A DNA stretch of 25,022 nucleotides from DAIUCA01 sp964613675 (GCA_964613675.1 CAZTIH010000031.1:1-25022); one strand, 5' to 3'; shown: positions 9,557 to 20,098, counted from the stretch's first letter. The notes: generated by a model not told the origin, from the letters alone. A program made the numbers and translations.

Positions 9557-12500
9557 ATGACGATCATTAACGCATTAAAAAGCGTACTCACCCAAGTCGC
9601 AGGCTCAATAGAAATCGGCCTTACTCAAAATCTTTTTGAACTCGGCTTGGATTCATTGATGCTGGTGCAATTGCAGAAACGGATCGAAATACAATTCGGC
9701 GTCAATATCCCTTTAGAGGCCTTCTATCAATCTGCAAATACCTTGCAGAAAATTGCAGACATTGTAGAAGTCAACAAAGCTGTGGTGATTCAAGAAGCTT
9801 CTCCCCCACCGATGGCACCCAAATTAGCGCCCTATTCAAACGATGACATGCCTAAAGAGGTCACGGCGTTATTGAGTCAACAGCTAACAATGTTGCAGTC
9901 GGTGATGATGCAACAATTAGCAACTCTACAGGAAAATCGTGCGCCCAACGCTAATGTACCCAAAAACCCCATTCAAAAGGTCACTAAAGCGCTGTCTTCG
10001 ACGAATTCAGTTGCCCGCGAAGTACCCGGGTTGTTTAAGGCATTGAGTCAAACGAATGATGATCCTTTACCGACAGCACTCTTAACCCGTTACACTAAAA
10101 AAACTTTAAAATCAAAAAGTTATACCCAAAAACATCGCGCATACTTCGCCAATGTACGCGCAGTCACCGGGTTTCGACCCGCTTGGAAAGAACTTATTTA
10201 CCCTATTGCATTTGAACGAGCGGCGGGCGCTCGAATTTGGGATATTGATGGCAATGAATATCTCGATATTACCATGGGATTTGGCGTCAGTTTATTGGGT
10301 CACCAGCCACTCTGTATTCAGCAAGCTATCAACGATGAATTAGCCAAAGGAACCCCTATCGGTCCCCTATCTCCATTAACGGGCGAAGTGGCCGAATTAA
10401 TTGCCGAATTAACGCATCACGAGCGAGTCGCATTATTTAACACGGGTTCTGAAGCGGTGATGATGGCCTTGCGATTGGCACGGCTGGTCACCCAACGCGA
10501 GACCGTGGTGATTTTCAAAGGGGCTTACCACGGTAATACCGACGAAATTTTAGCAACGGGTTGGGTAAGTGACGGAATAAGCGAAACTTTTCCCATCTCC
10601 CCCGGCACGCCTAAAGGGGCGGTAGAGCGCATCATCGTCCTAGAATACGGGGCACAAGAATCGCTCAAAATAATCGACGAATTAGGCCCACAATTAGCTG
10701 CGGTATTAGTTGAATCGGTGCAAAGTCGTAATCCACATATTCAACCGCGCGATTTTCTCCATGAAGTGCGCCGAATTACCCAAAAAAATGATTGCGCCCT
10801 AATTTTTGATGAAATGATTACGGGGTTTCGCATTCATCTGGGGGGCGCACAAACCTATTTCGGCGTACAGGCCGATTTAGCGACTTATGGAAAAATCTGT
10901 GGGGGGACCCTGCCTATAGGAGTGGTAGCGGGAAATCGCCGCTTTATGGACGCAATTGATGGCGGTTTTTGGCAATACAACGATGATTCGACGCCAACAG
11001 CCAAAACGGCATTTGTAGCCGGCACTTTTCAAGGGCATCCGCTCACTATGGCAGCGGCAAAAGCCACCCTGCTTTATTTGAAAAATCAGGGCACCGAATT
11101 ACAGGAAAATTTAAATCGCAAAACGGCCCAGATGTGCGATGAATTAAATACCTGGTTTGCGAAAAATAACGCGCCATTAGTATTGCGTTATTTTGGCTCA
11201 TTATTCCGATTCCATTTCCATCAAGATTTAAGTTTATTGACTTGGTGCTTATTAGATAGAGGCATTTTAGTCGGCGAGGGGCGTAATTGTTTCTTATCGA
11301 CCGCTCACACCGATGAGGATATTGATGAATTAAAAACCAAAATTATCGATAGCCTTGAGGAGTTACGTTCCTGGGGACTTTGGAATGCCCCGAATAGGCA
11401 GGCTTTGAGCGAAGATCAACGTGCCATGGCGAAACTGGTGGAATTAGCCCCCGATTCCAGCCGTTATCATCAAACCATAGCGATTAAATTAGCCATTCCA
11501 TTAGATATTTCCCGTTTATCGAGTGCCTGGCATAAATTATTTGCATTACGACCTGAATTATTATTAGGTCAATTAACTGACAATGATTTTCATCTCAATG
11601 GTGAAATCCCGAGGCTCAAAGAAGTCAAGGCGCACGAATTAATGCCGACTTTAATAGCGCCTTTTGATAAAAATGAATGGTTAAAATTAGCAGTCGCCAG
11701 AACCGAAAGTAATCAAACACTCCTCGGGTTATGTGCACACCATCTAGCTTTTGATGGCTGGTCAATGGGGATTCTACTCAACCAACTAGCCTCGTTTTAC
11801 CGAGATGAAGTTGCTGTATCTCCTCCGACTCACGAGTCATGGAAACAGTTTTTAGTATGGCACGCGCAAAAAAAGTTAGACACCAAATATTGGGAACTAG
11901 AATTAGCGGAGTTAAAGCCACTTTATTTAACTTATAAACCGAAATCTCCCCATGCGGTTGCCCAACGAATTAGCCGCACATTACCGCTTTCTCCCATTAA
12001 ACAATTAGCGCGTGAAAACAATGTTAGTTTATTCGCGTTAATCGTCACTGTATTCCAAAAACTGTTTACCCAATTAACTCGAACGCAGCGTTTTGCATTA
12101 GCGATTCCTTGTGCTGCCCAGGTATCGATGAATCTACCCGATTTGTTGGGACAGTGTTCTGAACTATTACCTCTCGTCTTGGATAATCGCGATCCAGCGA
12201 GCGCCGAAAGATTGGCGGTTAATCAACGCCGTTTACTCGCACTTCAGCAACGGGCGGGGCAATCGTCAATTTTACGGCGTGAAGGAAAGTCTCCTGCCTT
12301 ACCCGTCATCGTTAATTTAGATAGCGGGTTAACGCCCGATTTCGGTGCAACTATCGAGTTAGTGCCAACCCTGCCACCTGAATTCGACGGAGTACTGTTC
12401 TGTAACGCACTAGAATGGGGCGGTAACTTGTATCTGGACTGGGATTTTTATCCCGATCAACTCGATAAATCGCTCGTAACTCAATGGCAAAGTGCATTTG

Positions 12501-15500
12501 CGGATAGTTTACAGGGAGCGGATGATGCACTAGAAGAATTACCGCCACTCCCCCCACAAGATGATTCGACGACGGCTGAACTTTCACCTCATTGGCCCAC
12601 GGTCAACGCCCTATTAGTTGACCTGTTTAATTGTGAAAATATCGCACCGTTAGATAACTTTATTGCTTTAGGAGGCAATAGCTTACGCGCAGTCACCTTG
12701 TGTCAACGACTTGCTCATTTGGGGTTAGGTCCGATGGATGCCTCAACCGTGCTGGCATCTCACAACCTGGCGACCATGTGCCACCATTTAACCGTGATCA
12801 ACCCGATATCAGGGATTCCAAGACTCCCCGAATCTCCTATTTTTTCTGCGGCCACTGCACAGAAACGCTTGTGGATTCTCGATCAACTGGAGGGCGATAG
12901 TGCAGCGTACAACTTACCTTTAGCGCTTCAGATCAATGAATGTCTTGATAATGAGCGTCTTCAAGCAGCTTTGCACCATCTAAGTGCGCGTCATGAAGCC
13001 TTGAGAACTTCACTCGTAGCAAATGAATTAGGTGAACCTCAACAACAAATTGCGTCACATAGCCTAGTCAATTTTTTGACTTGGGAAACGACTGATAAAG
13101 GCGAATTTCTAAAACAAGCCCAATCAGATGCAGCGATCCCCTTTGCATTGGATCAGATGCCTCTGTGGCGGATACGTGTAGTTTATTTACCAGATAAAAC
13201 ATGGATTTATGGATGTCTGCACCATGCTATAGCCGACGGCATTAGTTGGATCGTATTTCTGCAAGATCTATTTGCGCTGTACGATGGTCGTGAATTAACC
13301 CCACTGAAATTGCAATTACGAGATGGTTTAGCGTGGCAAGCAGCTGAAGGCGAAAAGGCCGATTTATCTCAAGCAATCAAGCAGTTAAGCGATATTCCTT
13401 GCCTTGAACTGCCCACAGATTTTCCTCGTACGTTGGACAAAAAATATCGTGGCGTCAGATTGCCTCTCAACTTACCGATAGATCTCATCCGTCGTCGCGC
13501 AAGTGAAACAGGGTTGTCGATTTTTGCCTGGGCAACAGCGGCAACAGCCATTTTCTTGACGCGCCTGGGTCAACAATCTTCCGTCGCATTGGGAACGGTT
13601 ATTTCGGGGCGAACCCATCCAGACTTAATTGACCAGATTGGGTGTTATGCAGATACGCAAGTGTTAGGGATAAAAATCAAAAAAACTTCTCAAGCCATTG
13701 AAATAGTTAAAGAAGTATTTAATGAACTCCGTAGAGTTCAACAAAATCCCGTCCCTTTAGAACGCTTAATTGCGAAAATTAATCCCCCGAGATCGGGTAG
13801 ACGTCAGCCTTTATTCGATGTTGTCACGGTGATGGATGATCGAACGCATACTAGTGAACGGATACAAGAAATGGCATTCGATCCTGGTAGCGCATTGTTT
13901 GATATGACTTTTTCACTAACTGAATCGGCAGAACGATTAAGCGGTTATTTAGAATACGATGCTGATTTATTTAATGACGACACGGCACGTCGGTGGGCTT
14001 GTGAATGGCAACAAATTTTACGAGATCTCACTAGCAATCCCATTCAAAGCGTTGAAAAGCTCGGAACTAAGCGTTGCTTACACGAACGATTTGCAGAAAT
14101 TGCACACTGTTATCCTAAAAAGTGGGCGTGGCGCTGGAAAAATGACGCATTAACCTACTGGGAAGTTGATCAGTTAGCCAACAAATTGGCACATCGGCTA
14201 CAACAACTGGGTACACAGCCCGATCAGCTCGTTGCGGTTTACCTAGACCGCTGTCTTGAGCTACCGATTGCATTGCTTGGTGTACTGAAAAGTGGTGCTG
14301 CGTATCTGCCGATTGATCCGGTCTATCCTATTGATCGACGGGCATTTATGCTTCAGGACAGCGGCGTCTCTGTTGTCATCACGCACTCGAAAGTGCGAGA
14401 CGAATTACCTCCCCTTTGGCAAGGTCACATGGTTGAAATAGACCGTCTTGATTTTGACGCACTCTCAGCCGAACCCTTAGAGACTTCAGTCACACCCGAT
14501 CATTTGGCCTACTGTATTTACACTTCAGGCTCGACAGGGCAACCCAAAGGGACATTGGTCGAACATTGCCAAGTTGATCGACTTTTTACCTATACCGATC
14601 AATGGTTTGGATTTGGTTCAACCGACCGTTGGACGCTTTTTCATTCCGTGGCATTTGACTTTTCCGTTTGGGAACTTTGGGGCGCTTGGCGCTTTGGCGG
14701 CACTTTAGTAGGCGTTGATTATGAAACTAGCCGAGATCCGTCAAGTTTTTGGCAACTGTTAATTGCCGAACAGATCACCGTTCTGAATCAAACTCCCTCT
14801 GCATTTTACGGATTAGAGAATGCACACCCCCTCCAGAATCACAATCTGAAAACCATTATTTTTGGTGGGGAGGCGCTTGATTTACCTAAACTTTCGCCGT
14901 GGTTTACACGAAATAGAACCGCAACTCAATTAGTCAATATGTATGGCATTACCGAGACGACCGTTCATGTCACCTATCGGGTAATTTCCCCTAGCGATAC
15001 CTTGAAACGGGACAGTGTAATTGGAACTCCAATCCCCGATTTGCGCTGTTATCTATTTGATAATGAACAAGAAATTACGGAAACTGGCCAAGAGGGAGAG
15101 TTATTTATTGGAGGAGGTGGAGTAACCCGAGGTTATCTGAACCGCCCCGATTTAACTTCATCGCGTTTTATAGATCATCCTAAATGGGGTCGTCTCTATC
15201 GGAGCGGAGACAGTGCGTGTCAAATCAATGGCGAATTGGTTTATCGTGGACGTCTCGATCAACAAGTAAAAATTCGCGGATTTCGCATAGAGTTAGGTGA
15301 AATCGAAGCGGTTCTTCAGGAAGTCACCGCGTCAAATGCGGCGGTGTGCGTCGATGAAAGTGCTGAAAATCCCCGTCTAGTCGCTTATTTGACGGCGCAA
15401 AATTTTGACGAGATGGCTCTACGTAAAACGCTAGAGGGTCGTTTACCGAACTATGAGATTCCGAATGCTTTTTTCGCGATCGAAAGTTTGCCGTTAACCG

Positions 15501-18226
15501 CCAATGGCAAGTTGGACAGAAAGTCTTTACTCGCTCAGATACCGTTGCAGACAAAAACCTTACCTCAGACCTCTGATGTACTTAAATCTCTTTGGGAAAC
15601 ACTACTGCGCCGTCAAATAAATGACAGCGATAATTTTTTTGCAACAGGGGGTGATTCGATTTTAGCAATTCAAGTCGCTACTCGTGCGCGGGCGATGGGA
15701 ATTCCCCTAACACCAAGGATGATTTTTCAACATCAAACCCTTTCAGAATTAAAACACGCTATTGAATCCCTCCATTCCTCAGTTAGTGAAGAAAAACAAC
15801 TCGCTGATAAAATTGAAGAAATGTCCAAACTCCCCATCCATCGCTGGTTCTCTCAATTACCCCTGCAACACCGATCTCACTTTAACCAGGCAGTGCTATT
15901 GAAGTTGGATGATTCTGTAAATGATCGGAAGTTACCCGATGTCTTCAGACAGTTAGTCGATCGGCACATCGCATTGAGAAGTCAGTTTTCTGATGACGGA
16001 CAAATTTGCGGAACGGCCACTCTGGGAACCTGGCAAGATTTTGACATAGTGGATGCGGACTGGAAGACCGTCGCACCTTCGCTGCACACCACCTTGAATC
16101 TGCGAACTGGACAACTTCTCCGTGTTGCTTATAAACCAAGATCTCGAGAAATTTTGATTATTATCCATCACTTAGGAGTTGATGGAGTCAGTTGGCGCAT
16201 TTTGTTAGATGAACTGGCGAAATTGATGAAGGGCCATGTCCTGATGCCCGCTGCCCAATTCCGACTTCCTCCTATTTCTCATTCTCTTACCGAATTAGAG
16301 GTTTGGAATCAGCAGTTTACCGAAAATCTTCCGCTCGATAGGGAAGCCCTCGATCTAGCGAGCTCAGCGAGTACGATTGTAAAAATATTTGATAAATCAG
16401 TGACTTCTGCTTTGCTAGAGGGTGATGTTGAAGCCACTTTGTTGGGGGCACTTTTACAAGCCTTATCGATTTGGACAAAACGCCAGGAATTTGGCGTTCA
16501 CTTAGAACATCATGGGCGTGAAGGGGTTGATTGTGTCGGTTGGTTGACAGCCCTTTACCCAGCCCGTCTCAAACTTCCTACAGATTTAGAAAGTATTTCT
16601 GAAGCGGTTCGCAATCAAATAGATGCGCTGCCAAAATGCAAGCAAATCAGCGAGTTAGCTAACTTACCCACGCCCGATTTGGCTTTTAATTACTTGGGGC
16701 AATTACAAACCGCTTTCGACGCATTCTCGTTATGTTTCCCTGCCCCGGGACCGACGCAATCTTTTGAGGATTTACGTCCTCATCGCCTTGAAATTGATGC
16801 TGTTGTCATAAATCAGGTATTGCAAGTCTATTTTACACACGGTGCGGGGCATTTCGCGGAAACCATTGAACAGCTTGCTGACAATATGGCTAATAATGTT
16901 GTGGAAATGTTGCAAAAACCAATTTACTGGTCTGTATCACCCACACAACAAGGGATGCTTTTTCAAGTGCTGACTGCCCCTGAAAAGGGCTTGTACCATG
17001 GCCAAATGATCGCAGATGTCGCGGGGGATTTAGATATTGATCAGTTCCAACAATCTTGGAATGCCGTCGTAAACCATCACCCGACCCTTCGATGTTGTTT
17101 TCGCTGGAAAAACCGTGAGTTACCCGAAGCCCTCGTGCAACATCAAGTAACCGTACCTTGGATTTTTCTGGATTGGTGTAACGAACCAGACACTGATAAC
17201 GCTTTGAATTTATTGTTAATTGAAGATAGGAAAAACCCTTTTGATTTGACGGTCGCACCTTTACAGCGCATCTACTTAATCCACTTAGGCGCACAACAAT
17301 GGCGTTTAATTTGGAGCCATCATCACCTTTTGTTAGATGGGTGGTGTTTGGGGATTTTATTACGCGATTGGTTTAAGGCTTATCGCGGAGAAACACTCGC
17401 TGTCGCCCCCAATTATTCCAGTTATATCAATTGGTTATCCACACAGGATCATCTGCAAGCCGCTAAATTTTGGCGTCATTATTTAGCGGATTGTTTACCT
17501 ACCCCCCTCCACTTGGGTCCCGCACAAGGTACGGGTTATGGGCAATACGCATTATCGCTACCAATTGTCGCTATAAAACAACAAGCAAGAAACCAACAAG
17601 TTACTTTGAGCACAGTTTTACAGGCAGCACTGACTTTGTGGCTAGCTTACCACAGTGGTAATGCTTCGATTTTGTTTGGTGTAACGGTCTCTGGTCGCCC
17701 CGCTGAATTAGAAAATGTCGATGAAATTGTCGGTTTATTTATCAACACTATTCCTAAAAAGATTGTTGTTGATGCCACTCAACCGTTATCTGAATGGTTA
17801 CATCAGATACAACATTCAAATTCTGAACAGTCTGCCTATGAATGGTGTGCTCTTGGCGAGATTTTACAATGGAATCAATGGGATAGTGGTGATCCTTTCG
17901 ATGTAATCCTGATCTTTGAGAACTATCCGTCCCCTCCACTTATGGGGGAAGGGTTAACCTTTTCGCCGTTACCGAGCCGTGAACAAAGTCACTATCCTTT
18001 GGCTTTAGTCGCGCAACCTACAGAAAATTCTCTACATCTGGAGGCAGTTTATCGCCGTGATACGGTAAGTGATGCTGGAGCTACTCAATTCCTTGATGAA
18101 TTAGCGCATTTATTAATGAATATCCCCCCCGAATTAGCGACGGTGAGTGAATGGAGTAGCCAATTAAAACGCCCACAAACAATCACCGTAAAATCAGCAA
18201 CTGAAATACTCGATGAGGACTTTTAG
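9557..18226 (+). CDS. Hybrid PKS/NRPS, ACP-aminotransferase-C-PCP-C-A(Thr)-PCP-E-C
   Basis: 2,889 residues. Order with rough residues: ACP 1-72 (GLDSL, Ser33); linker with a Gln/Leu helix; class III PLP aminotransferase 219-603 (NTGSEAVM, AYHGN, DEMITGFR, probable PLP Lys in YGKICGG); C1 ~615-1010 (HHLAFDGWS); PCP ~1013-1080 (GGNSLR) with no A domain before it; C2 1092-1500, LCL type (HHAIADG); A ~1506-1995, code DFWNIGMVHK, the standard Thr code; PCP 2006-2071 (GGDSI); E 2088-2447 (HHLGVDG, EHHGR, GWLTALYP, FNYLG); C3 2453-2864, DCL-like (SPTQQGMLF, HHHLLLDGW). The ACP-AMT pair follows the logic of mycosubtilin, iturin and McyE-type enzymes, where a beta-keto acyl-ACP is transaminated to a beta-amino acyl chain. 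The module that loads this ACP is probably the KS-AT of 3-2372. The Thr is predicted to become D-Thr or D-allo-Thr. The terminal C3 has no A after it, and the A-first NRPS at 2362-9545 would complete that module. The stop is 2 nt before the next gene. Confidence 0.95.
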   Translation: MTIINALKSVLTQVAGSIEIGLTQNLFELGLDSLMLVQLQKRIEIQFGVNIPLEAFYQSANTLQKIADIVEVNKAVVIQEASPPPMAPKLAPYSNDDMPKEVTALLSQQLTMLQSVMMQQLATLQENRAPNANVPKNPIQKVTKALSSTNSVAREVPGLFKALSQTNDDPLPTALLTRYTKKTLKSKSYTQKHRAYFANVRAVTGFRPAWKELIYPIAFERAAGARIWDIDGNEYLDITMGFGVSLLGHQPLCIQQAINDELAKGTPIGPLSPLTGEVAELIAELTHHERVALFNTGSEAVMMALRLARLVTQRETVVIFKGAYHGNTDEILATGWVSDGISETFPISPGTPKGAVERIIVLEYGAQESLKIIDELGPQLAAVLVESVQSRNPHIQPRDFLHEVRRITQKNDCALIFDEMITGFRIHLGGAQTYFGVQADLATYGKICGGTLPIGVVAGNRRFMDAIDGGFWQYNDDSTPTAKTAFVAGTFQGHPLTMAAAKATLLYLKNQGTELQENLNRKTAQMCDELNTWFAKNNAPLVLRYFGSLFRFHFHQDLSLLTWCLLDRGILVGEGRNCFLSTAHTDEDIDELKTKIIDSLEELRSWGLWNAPNRQALSEDQRAMAKLVELAPDSSRYHQTIAIKLAIPLDISRLSSAWHKLFALRPELLLGQLTDNDFHLNGEIPRLKEVKAHELMPTLIAPFDKNEWLKLAVARTESNQTLLGLCAHHLAFDGWSMGILLNQLASFYRDEVAVSPPTHESWKQFLVWHAQKKLDTKYWELELAELKPLYLTYKPKSPHAVAQRISRTLPLSPIKQLARENNVSLFALIVTVFQKLFTQLTRTQRFALAIPCAAQVSMNLPDLLGQCSELLPLVLDNRDPASAERLAVNQRRLLALQQRAGQSSILRREGKSPALPVIVNLDSGLTPDFGATIELVPTLPPEFDGVLFCNALEWGGNLYLDWDFYPDQLDKSLVTQWQSAFADSLQGADDALEELPPLPPQDDSTTAELSPHWPTVNALLVDLFNCENIAPLDNFIALGGNSLRAVTLCQRLAHLGLGPMDASTVLASHNLATMCHHLTVINPISGIPRLPESPIFSAATAQKRLWILDQLEGDSAAYNLPLALQINECLDNERLQAALHHLSARHEALRTSLVANELGEPQQQIASHSLVNFLTWETTDKGEFLKQAQSDAAIPFALDQMPLWRIRVVYLPDKTWIYGCLHHAIADGISWIVFLQDLFALYDGRELTPLKLQLRDGLAWQAAEGEKADLSQAIKQLSDIPCLELPTDFPRTLDKKYRGVRLPLNLPIDLIRRRASETGLSIFAWATAATAIFLTRLGQQSSVALGTVISGRTHPDLIDQIGCYADTQVLGIKIKKTSQAIEIVKEVFNELRRVQQNPVPLERLIAKINPPRSGRRQPLFDVVTVMDDRTHTSERIQEMAFDPGSALFDMTFSLTESAERLSGYLEYDADLFNDDTARRWACEWQQILRDLTSNPIQSVEKLGTKRCLHERFAEIAHCYPKKWAWRWKNDALTYWEVDQLANKLAHRLQQLGTQPDQLVAVYLDRCLELPIALLGVLKSGAAYLPIDPVYPIDRRAFMLQDSGVSVVITHSKVRDELPPLWQGHMVEIDRLDFDALSAEPLETSVTPDHLAYCIYTSGSTGQPKGTLVEHCQVDRLFTYTDQWFGFGSTDRWTLFHSVAFDFSVWELWGAWRFGGTLVGVDYETSRDPSSFWQLLIAEQITVLNQTPSAFYGLENAHPLQNHNLKTIIFGGEALDLPKLSPWFTRNRTATQLVNMYGITETTVHVTYRVISPSDTLKRDSVIGTPIPDLRCYLFDNEQEITETGQEGELFIGGGGVTRGYLNRPDLTSSRFIDHPKWGRLYRSGDSACQINGELVYRGRLDQQVKIRGFRIELGEIEAVLQEVTASNAAVCVDESAENPRLVAYLTAQNFDEMALRKTLEGRLPNYEIPNAFFAIESLPLTANGKLDRKSLLAQIPLQTKTLPQTSDVLKSLWETLLRRQINDSDNFFATGGDSILAIQVATRARAMGIPLTPRMIFQHQTLSELKHAIESLHSSVSEEKQLADKIEEMSKLPIHRWFSQLPLQHRSHFNQAVLLKLDDSVNDRKLPDVFRQLVDRHIALRSQFSDDGQICGTATLGTWQDFDIVDADWKTVAPSLHTTLNLRTGQLLRVAYKPRSREILIIIHHLGVDGVSWRILLDELAKLMKGHVLMPAAQFRLPPISHSLTELEVWNQQFTENLPLDREALDLASSASTIVKIFDKSVTSALLEGDVEATLLGALLQALSIWTKRQEFGVHLEHHGREGVDCVGWLTALYPARLKLPTDLESISEAVRNQIDALPKCKQISELANLPTPDLAFNYLGQLQTAFDAFSLCFPAPGPTQSFEDLRPHRLEIDAVVINQVLQVYFTHGAGHFAETIEQLADNMANNVVEMLQKPIYWSVSPTQQGMLFQVLTAPEKGLYHGQMIADVAGDLDIDQFQQSWNAVVNHHPTLRCCFRWKNRELPEALVQHQVTVPWIFLDWCNEPDTDNALNLLLIEDRKNPFDLTVAPLQRIYLIHLGAQQWRLIWSHHHLLLDGWCLGILLRDWFKAYRGETLAVAPNYSSYINWLSTQDHLQAAKFWRHYLADCLPTPLHLGPAQGTGYGQYALSLPIVAIKQQARNQQVTLSTVLQAALTLWLAYHSGNASILFGVTVSGRPAELENVDEIVGLFINTIPKKIVVDATQPLSEWLHQIQHSNSEQSAYEWCALGEILQWNQWDSGDPFDVILIFENYPSPPLMGEGLTFSPLPSREQSHYPLALVAQPTENSLHLEAVYRRDTVSDAGATQFLDELAHLLMNIPPELATVSEWSSQLKRPQTITVKSATEILDEDF

Positions 18227-18228
18227 TT

Positions 18229-20094
18229 ATGTGTGGAATTAGCGGTATTTATGCGCCCAAATCCTCCCATTTACCGACGCTAATGCAATTAGAAAATATG
18301 GCAGATGCGCTTATTCATCGTGGCCCCGATGATGTAGGAATTTACTGTCAAAACGAGTTGGGTCTCGCATTCAGGCGCCTATCTATTATGGACATTGCAG
18401 GGGGACACCAACCTATGCAAAGTGTTGATTCACAACAGATAATGATTTGTAACGGCGAAATTTTTAATCACCGAGAATTACGCCATGAATTAACGCAAAA
18501 AGAGCATTTATTTCTCACTCATTGCGATGTAGAAGTGATTTTACCTCTGTACAAAATTTATGGCCGAGAATTACTTACTCACCTGAATGGACAATTTGCA
18601 TTAGCCTTATTCGATTTCCCAGAAAAAATGCTTTTGTTAGCGAGAGATCCTTTAGGAATTGCCCCGCTTTTTTATAGCGTTGTGGACGGCACTCTATTAT
18701 TTGCTTCCGAAATTAAAGCGTTATTGACGCATCCTTTAATTAGTCGGGCTGTCGATTTAACGGGTTTAGACCAAATCATAACCCTGCCTGGCACGGTGAG
18801 CCCACGCACTTGCTTTGCAGGAATTAGCAGTCTGAAACCTGGGCATTGGATGACAATGGACGCAAATGGAGACATCAAAACGGGTTGCTATTGGGATTTT
18901 AATTACCCCACGCAACCTGACCCACTCATTAAGACAGAAAACGACGGCATTGAAGCACTCGAAAATGTTCTGAAACGGGCTGTCAAGCGCAGATTAGACG
19001 CAGATGTTCCTGTGGGGTTTTATCTGAGTGGTGGGTTGGATTCATCGCTTATCGGGGCTTTAATCCACGATTTAGGGGCGGTAAAAAACCGCCATGCCTT
19101 CTCAATTCAATTCAATCAACGGGAAATTGATGAACGTCATTATCAACAATTGATGGCCCAAACGATTGGTGCGACCCACGAGCAAATTGTTTTTGATTGG
19201 CCACAAATTGCTAATTCGTTAGCCACTATAATTTACCATAGTGAAACGCCCTTAAAAGAGTCTTACAACACTTGCTCATTAGCACTTTCTCAAGCGGTTA
19301 AAAACCACGGTTATAAAGTCGTCTTAACGGGTGAAGGAGCGGATGAACTGTTTGGGGGTTATGTAGGTTATCGTCTCGCCAATCAACGACAACCTATTGA
19401 TGAATATGACTTAAATACCCTAATGGAGAATGAAGTCAGAATGCAAATGTGGGGCGATGAGAACTTTTTCTATGAGCGCAATTATCTTGAGCTACGCGAA
19501 TTAAAAGCGGCTATTTATGCGCCTGAATTAGCTCAGCAGTTAGGGGCTTTTGACTGCACCCAAAAGCGGTTAATTGATGGCAACCAAATTAGCAATCGTC
19601 ACCCCCTACACCGACGCTCTTATGTCGATGCCAAATGCCGAATGGCCGATCATTTGTTGGCGGATCATGGCGACCGAATGGCCTTTGCAGCATCAATTGA
19701 GGCCCGTTATCCATTTCTGGATTTAGAGGTAATTGATTGCGTCAAAAGAATTCCGCCCGCATTTTTGGTGAAGCAGATGGAAGAAAAATCTCTGCTGAAA
19801 CAACTTGCAGCTAAATACATTCCGCAAGCAATTCTGAAACGCGAAAAATTTAGTTTTGTCGCGCCTGGAAGTCCGTATTTGCTACGACAAAATATCGAAT
19901 GGGTTAATGATTTACTGTCTTATGAGCGAATTAAAACACAAGGATATTTTAATCCGGACGCCATCGAGCGCTTAAAAAAACAATATAGCCAACCCGACTT
20001 TTATTTAAGTCAAACTTTTGAAATAGACTGGCTAATGATTGTTTTAACCTTTGGGTTATTTCTTGAGGCATTCAAATTACCCAATCGGAGCTGA
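18229..20094 (+). CDS. asnB: Asparagine synthetase (glutamine-hydrolysing) family protein
   Basis: 621 residues, near the usual length for bacterial AsnB-like enzymes of this class. It begins MCGISGIY, so Cys2 is the expected N-terminal glutaminase nucleophile after Met removal. It has RRLSIMD and NGEIFNH of the Ntn domain, SGGLDSS of the ATP-pyrophosphatase loop and TGEGADELFGGY of the synthetase domain, then DRMAFAASIEARYPFLD. The family moves glutamine-derived ammonia onto an AMP-activated carboxylate, classically Asp to Asn. Beta-lactam synthetases share the fold, but to my knowledge lack this catalytic Cys, so an amide-forming role is more likely. It sits between two NRPS genes with 2-nt and 4-nt spacers, so it is part of the pathway operon. 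It may supply Asn for the unassigned positions or amidate a pathway intermediate; the sequence does not decide. Confidence 0.93.
   Translation: MCGISGIYAPKSSHLPTLMQLENMADALIHRGPDDVGIYCQNELGLAFRRLSIMDIAGGHQPMQSVDSQQIMICNGEIFNHRELRHELTQKEHLFLTHCDVEVILPLYKIYGRELLTHLNGQFALALFDFPEKMLLLARDPLGIAPLFYSVVDGTLLFASEIKALLTHPLISRAVDLTGLDQIITLPGTVSPRTCFAGISSLKPGHWMTMDANGDIKTGCYWDFNYPTQPDPLIKTENDGIEALENVLKRAVKRRLDADVPVGFYLSGGLDSSLIGALIHDLGAVKNRHAFSIQFNQREIDERHYQQLMAQTIGATHEQIVFDWPQIANSLATIIYHSETPLKESYNTCSLALSQAVKNHGYKVVLTGEGADELFGGYVGYRLANQRQPIDEYDLNTLMENEVRMQMWGDENFFYERNYLELRELKAAIYAPELAQQLGAFDCTQKRLIDGNQISNRHPLHRRSYVDAKCRMADHLLADHGDRMAFAASIEARYPFLDLEVIDCVKRIPPAFLVKQMEEKSLLKQLAAKYIPQAILKREKFSFVAPGSPYLLRQNIEWVNDLLSYERIKTQGYFNPDAIERLKKQYSQPDFYLSQTFEIDWLMIVLTFGLFLEAFKLPNRS
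20087..20090 (+). promoter_or_regulatory. Ribosome binding site deciding the GTG start at 20099
   Basis: GGAG lies 8 nt before GTG 20099. This supports that start rather than the in-frame TTG at 20051, which lies inside the asparagine synthetase gene and adds a 16-residue extension not expected before a C domain. Confidence 0.65.
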
Positions 20095-20098
20095 AATC

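Noticed and set aside
16890..17294. 134-residue open frame on the minus strand inside the hybrid NRPS gene
   Set aside because: It lies wholly antisense to a well-supported C domain and shows no recognisable motif or RBS.
20051..20098. TTG start at 20051 for the terminal NRPS
   Set aside because: It lies inside the asparagine synthetase gene, whereas GTG 20099 has GGAG at proper spacing and gives a normal docking N-terminus.
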